A stretch of DNA of 64,000 nt, taken from Symbiodinium natans. Taxonomy: Eukaryota > Sar > Dinophyceae > Suessiales > Symbiodiniaceae. The position numbers and the translations under genes were made by a program. This document shows positions 12,201-23,800 of this stretch, one piece after another. The DNA lies in the NCBI GenBank assembly GCA_905221605.1, contig CAJNDS010002124.1:1323421-1387420 (forward strand), written 5' to 3'. Numbering within the stretch: position 1 is the first letter of the stretch; each line of letters opens with the position of its first letter. Below the pieces are notes generated by a model. The model did no database searches, was not told the origin of the DNA, and saw only the letters and a program-made list of their open reading frames with translations.

Positions 12201-15200
12201 TTAGATTTTTGGGTCGATTTTTGCTCCAAAGAGTCAAATCGCAAGCCCTGGTCCCTAAGTTGTCGGGGTCGATTTGTGCTCCACAGAGTCAAATCGCAAG
12301 CCCTGGTCCCTAAGATTTCGGGGTCGATTTGTGCTCCACGGAGTCAAATTGCAAGCCCTGGTCCCTAAGATTTTGGGCCCAGTATTTGCTCCAAAAGGTG
12401 AAATCGCAAGCCCCGGTCTTTAAGATTTTGGGCTCATTTCTTGCTCCAAAGAGTAACATCGCAAGCCCTGGTCCCTAAGATTTTGGAATCGATTTTTGCT
12501 CCAAAGAGTCAGATCGCAAGCCCTGGTCCTAAAATGTTGGGCTCAATTTTTGCTTTTCCCTTCTCTTCTGCTTCCTTTTAACTGATAAAACACAAGAAAG
12601 GAACTCATATGATAAAGCAGTGGAAAGGTAAGCAGAGGGTGACTCCTTGCGCGTGAGCCTTTCCATAATACTCCATCATATTCATCCTCTCGGCCTATCT
12701 CTTCTGTTCCTTTCCTTACTCTTCTCCTTCTCATAGTTCTTCCTTTTTGTTTTTCTCATTTCGAAAAGAAAGAGGGAAGGGAGAAACAAGGGAGAGAGAA
12801 TAGATAAAGAAGAGTGCCATCTTCTCTGCGCCTTGTTTTGTCTCTCCCTCTTCTCTATTCATCTGTCTTCTATTCTCTTCCTTGCTCTTCCCATTAAATA
12901 TGCAATCCTTGGTATCTCTCCTCTCTCCTTCTCTCTTCCTCCAACAGATGTGCTTTTGGATCGTTTTCTGCATCTTCAAGCGAGAAAAAAGGACACAGAC
13001 TGCGATTAAAAGGGACGCCCATGTTGGATTGGCAGCAAGCCCAGCTGATGCTCATGATTCTCTCTCTTTCCCTACACATGGGCGATGGAACGGGTGTCCT
13101 TTTCAATCGTTTTTCTGCATCTTCAAGAGAAACAGGGACACCCCACAAGAAGGAAAAGCAACATAAGAGATAGGGAGGGAAATTGACCCTTTCCTCTCTT
13201 CTTATCTGCTATTTTTCTTATTCGCTTCAAAAAGCAACATAAGGGAAAGGGGATTTCCTGAAGAGGAGAGAGGGAACCTATCTGTGAAAAGCAAGAATGG
13301 TTTTTTCTAGTTCGAAGGGGAATAGGGAGAGACAAGGGAGAGATGATATGTACAGCTTTGCGCCTTATTTTGTGATTCCGTCTCCTTGCTTCCTGTCTCT
13401 TCTATTCCTTGCAGCACGCTTCGGGAAACATAGCATCCTTGTTATCTTTCCTCTCTCACTTCCCTTTCCCTTCTCTTCTTCCGCTTCCTTTTAACTGATA
13501 AAACACAAGAAAGGAACTCATATGATAAAGCAGTGAAAAGGTAAGCAGAGGGTGACTCCTTGCGCGTGAGCCTTTCCATAATACTCCATCATATTCATCC
13601 TCTCGGCCTATCTCTTCTGTTCCTTTCCTTACTCTTCTCCTTCTCATAGTTCTTCCTTTTTGTTTTTCTCATTTCGAAAAGAAAGAGGGAAGGGAGAAAC
13701 AAGGGAGAGAGAATAGATAAAGAAGAGCGCCATCTTCTCTATTCATCTGTCTTCTATTCTCTTCCTTGCTCTTCCCATTAAATATGCAATCCTTGGTATC
13801 TCTCCTCTCTCCTTCTCTCTTCCTCCAACAGATGTGCTTTTGGATCGTTTTCTGCATCTTCAAGCGAGAAAAAAGGACACAGAATGCGATTAAAAGGGAC
13901 GCCCATGTTGGATTGGCAGCAAGCCCAGCTGATGCTCATGATTCTCTCTCTTTTTCCCTACATATGGGCGATGGAACGGGTGTCCTTTTCAATCGTTTTC
14001 TGCATCTTCAAGAGAAAAAGGGACACCCCACAAGAAGGAAAAGTAACATAAGAGATAGGGAGGGAAATTGAAGAACTCCTCATTGTACTTGGTCATTCCC
14101 TTTCCTCTCTTCTTATCTGCCCATTTTCTGTGCGCCTTGTTTTGTCTCCCCCTCTTCTCCCATCATCTCTCTTCTGGTCTTTTCTTTGCTCTTCCCATTA
14201 AAAATGCAACCCTTTTTATGTCTCCTCTCTCCTTCTCTCTCCCTCCTCTTCTCCTGTTCCCTTCTAAACGACAAAAACGCAAGAAAGGAAGAATAAGAGG
14301 GGAATGGAGGCCCTGTTCCTTTTCCTCTTTCAATGGATGGGGGAAGTGGGCGGAGTTGGCCCCTTGCCCGTACACCCTCCCCATGCTTCAGCAAACCCCT
14401 CCTCTCGCCCTATCGCCTCTGTTTTTTCCTTGTGCCCAAACGGAAAACGAAAACGGGTTCCTTTATATGTTCATTGTCCTTCCTTTTGTTTTTTTATTTC
14501 ACAGGGAAAAGAACCAGAGAAGAGGAAGATAAGAACGAGAGGTGAGATGAAAACGGCACCATCTTCTCTTTGCCTTATTTTTGCACCTCCCTCTCCTGTC
14601 TTAATTTCTCTTCCACTCTTTTTTTCCATTGCTCTTCCCATAATATTGCATTCCTTTTGATAACTCACAGGAAATTAAAATGGCCTCCTTGTTGTCTCTC
14701 CTCTCTCACTTCCCTTTCCCTTCTCTCCTTCTGTTTCCTTTTAATTTTAACTGATAAAACACAAGAAAGGAGCTTGTAAAATCAAGCAGTGGAAGGGTAA
14801 GCAGAAGGTGACTCCTTGTGCGTGGACCTTTGCCGTACTTCACCATACCCCTCTTTTCGGCCTATCTCTTCGGCTCTTTTCCTAACCCTTCTTCTTTTCA
14901 TCTTTCTTTTTGTTTTTCTCATTTCGAAAAGACAGAGGGAACGGAGAGATAAGGGAGAGAGGATAGATAAAGAAGAGTACCATCTTCTTTGCGCCTTGTT
15001 TTATCTCTCTTCTATTCTTTTCTTGGCTCTTCCCATGAAAATCGTGTTCCTCTTATCTTTCCCTCCTTCTCTCCCTTCTCTTCTCCTCACGAGAGCCTTC
15101 GACTTTAGGATTGAGGAGAAAAAGAGAAGAGAAAAGAGGAACTACCTGGTTCTTGTTCCTGAGGCCTCCATAGTACGACTGACGTGACAGCAGCGTACCC

Positions 15201-18200
15201 TCGTGGAAACGTGTATGGCTATAAGAAAACCCGAGTCCCAGCTTCCAAATAGACCCTATTTAAGCCACCCACGGGGGGGGGGGGTTGTGACAATGTGCTT
15301 TAGCTTAGAGGGGAGATCACCCCGGGATCCCATGGAAGGGGCGGCATAGGAGTGTTGGGTTTTGGGTTTAGGTTGTGGGGTTAAGGTCGATCGCCTCTTC
15401 ATCGTGATTTTGGGAACAGGTTATGGATCAAGTTGGGATTGCCTCTGCTTTGCCTTGGTAGACTTGAGAAGTATGCGGACCTTCCCTCAGCGCTCAACCC
15501 TAAATAAACCCTGAACTTTAAGCTTTAAACCCTAAACCCTAAACCCCAAACCCTAAACCTTCAACCCTAAGTAGAGACTGGGCAGTGCTTGCGTGCAGGA
15601 CGGCAGCCTCCACAGCTACCGCCAGCGCCCCCGATCGCACAAGACACCCCTGAGCCCAACAGTGAGCCTCAATGATACCCTAAACCCTAAACCCTAAACC
15701 CTAAACCCTAAACCCTAAACCCTAAACCCTAAACCCTAAACCCTAAACCCTAAACCCTAAACCCTAAACCCTAAACCCTAAACCCTAAACCCTAAACCCT
15801 AAACCCTACAGGGGTTTAGGGTTCAGGGTGTAAACTCGTAATGCTCACAGGAATCTTAGGGCTTTTAAGCAGCAATTTAGGGAACCATACCTACTTTGGG
15901 GCTGGGTAGGTAACCTTTAAACTTTTTGGTTATATTGAATCCTACTATAGATAAAAAAAGGTTAACCTTGTATGGGCTAGGATATTCAGCCCCTCAGCCT
16001 AGAGCAGTCAGAAACATCAGGTAGCTTCGTCAAGACCCGCCTCAATGCTTCAAGCGCCTGTCCTTTAGGCACCCTCTTTGCCATACACGTAACACCCTAA
16101 AGTCTTATGAGCCCTACAGCTCTAAGTACTACGCGTTTTGGGGTTAGGGTTTATGGTTTGGGGTTAAGGGGGCTCAAGGGGCTTAGGGTTTAGGTTTTAG
16201 GGTTTAGGGTTTAGGGTTTGGGGTTAAAGGGGGCTCAAGGCGCTTAGGGTTTAGGGCGCTCAATGGAGCTGGTTTAAGGCTTGAGGGTGATTCAACGATT
16301 TAGGGTTCAGGTGTCGAACATAGGGTTTAGGGTTTACTATCAGTTGCCTTACAGGCATGTATGCCGGAATTAGCACCCTGAACCCTATGACCTTAAGCTT
16401 AAGCCTCAAAAAACAGAGCGGCCCATGTCAGGTCTCTATAGTAGGGCATTCCTTGTAGTTTCTTGACTAAAGAATAGCCTAGGGTGTTTAGAATAGTGCT
16501 TTTAGGATTTAGGGTTGATGGTTTCAGGTGTACGGTTTAGGTGTCAGCCAACTACTAACAGTATCCCCTTTTACTTATAGGTCCCTACATAATTATACTA
16601 TAATCGCCCCCAAAACCCTTTTCTAATCCCTTAAACCCTTAAACCCTAAACCCTAAACCCTAATCCCTCAGGTACGTCCAGGGATTGCCGCTGAGCGAGC
16701 TTCCCGAGGCAGTCTTTGGGCAATTCTTTGCGGCGTAAGCGGAGACCCTAAAACGCTACAAACCTTAGAAACTCTACAAACCCGACAAGCCCCAGGAACG
16801 CTACCCTACAAACCCTAAGAGCCCTCCACCCAAGCCGGTTTAGGGTTTAGGGTTTAGGGTTTAGGGTTTAGGGTTTAGGGTTTAGGGTTTAGGGTTTAGG
16901 GTTTAGGGTTTAGGGTTTAGGGTTATGGCTTTCGAAGTGGCCACTGCGTCGCTTCGGCCTGTTGTTTTGTTCATGCCGGGGCACGGCCCGAAGGTGATGC
17001 AACCCGCAGGCCTTAGGGTTTAGGGTTTAGGGTTTAGGGTTCAGATGCTGAAGGATTTGCTCGCCGACGTCAAGAAGTTCAAAACAAGTTCGAAGCTGTT
17101 CGAAGCTGCAAGATTCGGCTTGGGCTTCACTGCAAAGCACACAAGAGTCTTCTGCACCATGCCAAGGTGGACTATAGCATTGGTGCTTCAGGCGGTGGTG
17201 TTCATGTACTTGACATCGCGCATGCCGCAACATCCTAAACGTCTATCAGGAGCCCCGTGAGGGCCATTAGGGTTTAGGGGTTTAGGGGCTTAGGGTTTAA
17301 GGTATGTGGTAGTTGTCCAACCTACAAGAAGCCCCCCCCCCCCCCCCCTACGCAGTTCTAAGTAGAGCTATAGGACCCTAAACTGGGTTATAAGCATCCT
17401 CACTTAAGCTATAAGTCCCAAAGCAGGGGCGGTCATGCGCCAGTCTGTGCATTCCCTTTGGCTTGGTGGCGCTTTACTGTAACTTTAGATCCCTAGCTTT
17501 TTTGGGTTTCTTGGGCTTCTTAATGAGGCAGCCAAAAGTTTAACTTTTTACTACCCTTAGTGCAGCCAAGTTGGGTGATCTCCCTTGACATCCCGTGTGG
17601 CGAGGAAGCACATGAGTGGCATTTTGCTGTTCCTGGCTCTGCTGTCACAACGATGTACCAGGGACAAAGACTTAATCCAGTGTATTAACCCTAAACCCTA
17701 AACCCTAAACCCTAAACCCTGAACCCTAATCCCTAATCCCTAATCCCTAATCCCTAATCCCTAAACCCAGCCAGGCTTCCAGTCTGCCCTGCTTAAACAG
17801 GCTCTTGAACCCTAAACCCGAAACCCAGGCGTCCAGTCTGCCATGCTTAAGTAGGGTCTAATTACATAACAAAGGGTTTAGGGTTTAGGGTTTAGGGTTT
17901 AGGGTTTAGGGTTTAGGGTTAGGGTTTGGGTTTAGGGTTTAGGGTTTAAGGCGAGAGCTACAACACCCCAAGCCCTAATCCCTAAACCCGAAACCCTATC
18001 CCCCAAGCCCTAAACCCTAAACCCTAAACCCATACCCTAAACCCTCCACGCCAAACTCCAAAAGCCTAAACCTCACCTCCAAGCCCTACACCCCAGGCCC
18101 TAAGCCCTAAACCATTGAAAGAGCTGAGAGGCTTTCGGCCAGCACACGAACGCCGAGATCTCGTCCTCGTTGGCCGACACAGCCCGCGGGCCGAACTCGG

Positions 18201-20817
18201 GGTTTTTTGGGGTTTAGGGCTTTAGGGGTTTAGGGGTTTATGGGTTAAGGGTTTCGGGGTTTAGGGGTTTAGGGGACTAGGGGTTTAGGCGTTTAAGGTC
18301 TTAGGGTTTTGGGGTTTAGGGTCTGGGGCTTTAAGGGTTTCAGGATTTAGAAATTAAGGTCTAGGGTCTCAGGCTTTGGGGCTTTGGGGGGTTTAGGGTT
18401 CTAAGGGTTTTAGGGTTCAAGGGTTTAAGGTTCAGGGCGTAGGGTTTAGGACTGGGGGGTTCAGGGTTTAGGGGCGTACGATTTTGGAGACAGTTCACTG
18501 TAGGGCCACAGAAAATAGGAGAGATTCCGGGCATTGAGCCGCAACAAGACTTCCCCCAATTGCCAGCCCTAGAGGGTTCACGTTTCAGCGTTTTATGGCT
18601 TCTACAACCGAAAGCTTAAGCCCTATAGCCTATACCCTAAGCCCTAAACCCTAAACCCTAAACCCTAAACTCTAAACCCTAAACCCTAAACCCTAAACCC
18701 TAATCGCTCCCCAGCAGCCCAGGACATACTCATGCAGACCATGATCGAAGTGCGCGGCGGAGGCAGGAATTTGCGCGGCGAAGGCAGTAATTTGTTTTGG
18801 GATCGGGTTTAGGGTTAGGGTTTAGGGTTTAGGGTTTAGGGTTTAGGGTTTAGGGTTTAGGGTTTAGGGTTTAGGGTTTAGGGTTTGGGGTTTAGGGTTT
18901 AGGGTTTAGGGTTGAGGGATTAGCTAAGCCCCTAAGACCCCAAGCCCTAGGTCGGTCGCACAGCCTTCGTTCTTCTGAAGTCGATCTAAGTCCTGCGGAA
19001 GCCCTTGAACCCGAACCTCTGAGCCCCAAACGCCCTGGAACTTGCCGCTGTAAATGGCAGCCCAGTCTATACTTGGGCCCTAAAGCTACTATATGGGAAC
19101 CCCTTTAAGGCCCAAGTATATACTTTATAGGTACGTGGACCCTTAGGGTAGGGTTCAGGGTGCGAATCTCTCAGGCTAAGAAGTGCACGCTTCCTCAGCC
19201 ATTTGCTGTGGACAGCCAGAACGGTGTCTAGCCGTTAGTGCACAGTAGATGATGCTTGCAGTTCGATGGTGGTTCTTGCTGCTTTGTGGAGCCATCTGGG
19301 CCGGCGCCAGCAATCCCAGCGATTCCAGTTGCCGGAGAGACTTGGGAGCACGGTGGCTACCCGTTTGGCCCCCCCCTTTTGGGTTCGAGGTTCCCTTAGA
19401 AAGTAACCAACCCCCCACAAGGGTACAGTACCCTGAGCTACCAAGGAGATGAGTCAGATTCACAGGGGGAATGTGAACCCCACTCCCTTCTCCAGTCTCG
19501 GACGCACGACCGCCAGCTTCTTGCTGTAGGGAAATGCGAGGTTGGTGCTTCGGTGTCGTGCCCAAGCGGCAATCCTTGTGCAGGGAACCAGTGCTGCCCG
19601 GATGGCACCATCTGTCCTTCTGCACCCTCAGATTTTACGGGATGCCCCTGTGTCATAGTTGGGTAACATTTTACATTTTTAAGGGTACTTAAACCCAATA
19701 AGGAATAAACAATTAAATTTCTAATATTATCCCAACAATGAACAAGGCCCCATACCACAGAAGTCGCAAGACTGCGTGTCAAAGACCATGAACGGCGCGG
19801 CAAGGGAAGGCAACGTAACCGTGGCAGTTATGGATTCTGATTCGGCCGTCACGCTCGACTGCTCGGGGGACACATTCATTGACTGCTGGACCTTCTTCAC
19901 TCAGCCTGACCCGACTCATGGAGACGTGGTCTATGTTGCTGAAACTACGGCCAAAAACCTGGGCTTCTTACTGGTTCAAGACCCAACTTTTCAACTTCTG
20001 GGCTTCTTCATAAGGTCGTTTGCTCTGAAAGTGTCAACATTTTATTTCCTTGGGTTCTCGGACAGTAAGGCCTGTATTACGTACAAGATGGGGTCGTGTA
20101 CCTCAAGAGCCAGGTGGGCCAGAACCAGCCGGCGCTCAGTATTCGACTCCAGTCCCGAGCCGTCTACCAGGCGGGGCACATCTGGCTCATTGATCCTTCG
20201 CTGACCCAGAGGGTCCATGTACCTAGATAGTATATACTTGGGCCTTAAAGCTACTACATAGGAACCCCTTTAAGGCCCAAGTATATACTATAGAGGTACA
20301 TGGATCCTTTAGCTGAGTGAGCCACACTCTACACCTTATTTGGGGATACTTTATATAGTCCCTTAGAGAACTGAAAGTGTGCACTTTTTCTAGGGGCATT
20401 ATGAGCTCAGCGACTAAGAACCCTAAACCCTAAACCCTAGACCCTAATTCTCTGGGTAACTTATGAACGCAGCAACTAAGGATATCCAACACATGCCCAC
20501 AGGCATGGGCACTTGGCCCGCTTGGTGGTCCTTCGGGCCTGATTGGCCCAACAACGGGGAGACTGAGTAGCCCAGTGGTACCCTTTACTTTTTTTTTAAA
20601 TTTGGCTACGGGTGCCCACCAACCCAAAAAAGGGTGCCCGTATTATAATATGGTTACTGGGCTACCCAGGAGATTGATACCATTGAGACGGTGAATGTGG
20701 AGAGCGTGGTGCAATCGACCCTGCACACCAGCGAAGGATGCTTCATGTACATTGATGCTTGCTAGCCCAGCGCTACCCTTTTTGCCCTTGCTTCCTGAAA
20801 AAGTAACCACCCGCCCC

Positions 20818-20850
<33 letters not shown>

Positions 20851-23800
20851 AGCAAAAAAAACAAACTCTTGTCATAATATGGCTGCTCCAAACGGTAAAA
20901 CCTACAAACCAAACGCTAAACCCTATAGACCCTAAAACCCTAAACCCTCAACCCTCAACCCTAAACCCTCAACCCTAAACCCTAAGCCAAGGATGGGATT
21001 AGCAGCACAGACTGCGTCTCCGGGGAGGGCCAAAGTGGCTGCGGCGTCAACGGGCCCTGGAACAGCGCTGGGCCAGCGTTCAACGACAACGGCGGTGGAG
21101 TGTATCTTGCTTAGACAGTTAGGGTTTAGGGTCTAGGGTCTAGGGTCTAGGGTCTAGGGTCTAGGGTCTAGGGTTTAGGGTTTAGGGTTTAGGGTTTAAG
21201 GTAACCTTCAACTTTGTTGGGTCCTCTTATCTTGTAGGAATAAGAGAGTTTAACCTTACTTGTTCTTTCGGTTCTTGGTGAGACGTAAGGTTTGCCACCC
21301 AGTGGACGAACGAGGCCATCTACATGTGGTTCTTTCCGCGTGGCCAGATCCCTGCGGACATAGACCAAGGGAACACCTACACATGGGGCCCGCCCTATGT
21401 GAAATTCCCCTTCACCAACTGTCCCTCGGACCAGGAGTAGGCCCCTGTTGCCTTTTTTGTTTTCATGGTTTAGGTTCCCGGGTAAGCCCCTTTTAAGCCA
21501 AAAAGCGCACGGCGTCTCAATCCTGGGTTGCCTCTTGGGTCTAGGACTGGGATGCTCCTCCCTTATACTAACAGTCCTTAATCGGGAATTATAGAGTACC
21601 CCGATTATCATCCCTCTAAGGATTGTCAGTATAAGGGGGGAACGTCCAAGTCTAGGTCCTTCTTGGCACTTCAATGATCAGCAGCTTGTGATCAACTTGG
21701 ACTTCTGTGGTGATTGGGCAGGTTCGGTGTTCCCTGGAGGGAATCTCGGTAGCCAAAGTAGCTACCCCTTTTTGAAGGAGGGGGGCAGGGGGGGGGGGGG
21801 GGAAGTTTGTGCTTGCCTTATACAAAGGAGCCAACCCCAAAAAGGGTGCCCTTATTCTAGTATGGGTACCTAAACCCGAAGCCCGAAACCCTAAGCCCTA
21901 AACCCTAAGCCCTAAACCCTAAACCGAAGGAACGAAGCTTGCATCGAGTATGTGCAAAACCCAGCCAACATCGAGGCACTCTCCGACGCTTACTGGGCGA
22001 TCAACTACGTGAAGGTCCTGTTTTGAGCTGATGCTGCGTGCCGATGTTGGCTTTGGGAGCAAGCTTCCCCGCCCCTATAAGTAGGTCAGTGTTAGGGATC
22101 CCTTTTTACTTTTTGGGTTATGGGCTTTCTTATATATGAACAACAAGGATCCTTTTTGCTTCCTAGGGGAACAGGGATTAAGATAAGTAGGTGTGCCTTC
22201 TAAGTGTGTGCTCGGTTTTTTGGGACGCCGCCCTCAGAAGTAGGAGTGGGCCCCCATGAAGTTCTGTCAACACCGAGTCAACACACTTGGCTATGAACTA
22301 TGCCTCTGCGTACTACTCACCAGCGCACTTCCAGTTTGTGAGACGCAGAGGACCTGGCTGACGATGGGGATGCCATCTTGGTCTGCGACCTAAAAAACCG
22401 AAAACACCCGTAACAAAAAACCCTTAAACAAATCTTAAAAATCCTAAAAAGCCTGAAAGCCTAAACCCCAAACCCTAAACTCATCGTGTGCGGCACGAGG
22501 CAAGGGCCAGAAGTGTCCTGTGCGATGTAGATAATCCAGGTCGCCGAGCCTGGCAAAGGGCAAACATGGACTTTCGTTGGGCTTCTGCCAATTTCATGGT
22601 TAATCTACTATGAGGGAAAATCATTAATCGTACTCCCTTACGGTCCCTATATGAGCAAGGGTCAAAACTATGGTGATTGCAGTGTTAGGACATTTGCATG
22701 CTGAAGTGTCAAAAACCCCTGTACATCGACGGGGAACATTGAAAAGCACGCCCCTTAAAACCCTTGTAAAGCAACGGGGAACACTGAAAAGCGACCCCCC
22801 CCCCCCCTCTCCGCCATTGCGCGACCTCGCCCCGACCTCTAGAGTTTTGACAGTGGCGTCATAAAGATATACCATAAGAATCAGACCCCCCAAAACCCTA
22901 TGCTTATTCGTAAGGCCCAGAAATTACCTTAAGCCCTAAACCCTAAACCCTAAAGCCTAAACCCTAAACCCTAAACCTAGACAAAAAAGCCCTGAAGCTG
23001 ATCTTGACAAGCACAAGCCTGCCGCAGATTTCCAAGACAGAAAGCCCAGGGGCTTTGGGGTTTGGGTCCCCGCAACCCTAAACCCTAAACCCTAAACCCT
23101 CTTTTGGCCGGTGGAACAGGTGTTAGGGACTAGGGCTGTGGAGTGGGATTTGTCCTCTTCGCTTCATACCGAACCTTGAACTATTCCCCGCGAAACCCTC
23201 CACAAAAGGAAAAGAGAGGCCAACAATAAATCTAAGGCTTCATACAGAGGATACAACAAAGCAAGCAGCTACTCAGATGCAGAAACCCTAAACTATAGAC
23301 TCAACCCTGGACCTAAACCCCCAACCCCCTAATATACGGGTCGGAATAATTACTATACTAGTATTTCTTTATGGTCCCTTTGTATACTATCAGAACCCCC
23401 CCCCAAAAAAAAACTCTTCTAACTATCAAGGCCCCTATATTACAATGCGCAATGCCCTAAAGTCTTTCCTTGCTGGTGCCAGGCGGCGGCTCCGCGGGAG
23501 GCGGGCTGAGGGTCTCACTGCGAGGGTTTAGGGTTTAGGGTTTAGGGTTTAGGGTTTAGGGTTTAGGGTTTAGGGTTTAGGGTTTAGGGAATATTACCTA
23601 CAGTTTCGTCAGGGGGTTCTGAACACTTTGAAGGCGGTCTGCGGGTTTAGGGGTTTAGGTTCGACATATTTATCGGACGAAGTGCGCAAGAAGAAGAAAG
23701 AGGCAAGGCATTTATGATGGGCTTTCGATGCCCTTGACGCTGCCTGGGACTCTCCTTACCTCCAGCCTTTATGGGTTTTGCCTACTACTTATGAGGGGTA

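Larger units (their letters stand above)
9636..15264. mobile_element. 5.6-kb satellite block bounded by a 23-bp perfect inverted repeat
   Basis: The 23-mer beginning CTTAAATAGGG and ending TTTGGAAG at about 9636 recurs as its exact reverse complement at 15241-15263. Inside are three unrelated tandem-repeat systems. A further partial copy (TTCCAAATAGACCCTATTTT) is at about 9722. All lie within one dynein intron (9288-15598). The ends suggest a transposable or amplified unit; no target-site duplication or transposase is apparent. Confidence 0.6.

Noticed and set aside
10310..12368. Open frames of 100-137 residues on both strands ([15 protein letters not shown])
   Set aside because: They come from the 55-bp satellite; the unit is not a multiple of three, frames shift between copies, and both strands stay open by repetition.
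12543..15187. Many overlapping frames of 60-154 residues rich in Phe/Leu/Ser or Arg/Lys
   Set aside because: Pyrimidine-rich tandem duplication; open on both strands, copies differ by frameshifts, no domain or coding pattern.
21189..21674. 161-residue minus-strand frame
   Set aside because: Overlaps the GH16 exons at 21303-21436 and a palindromic element; shadow frame.
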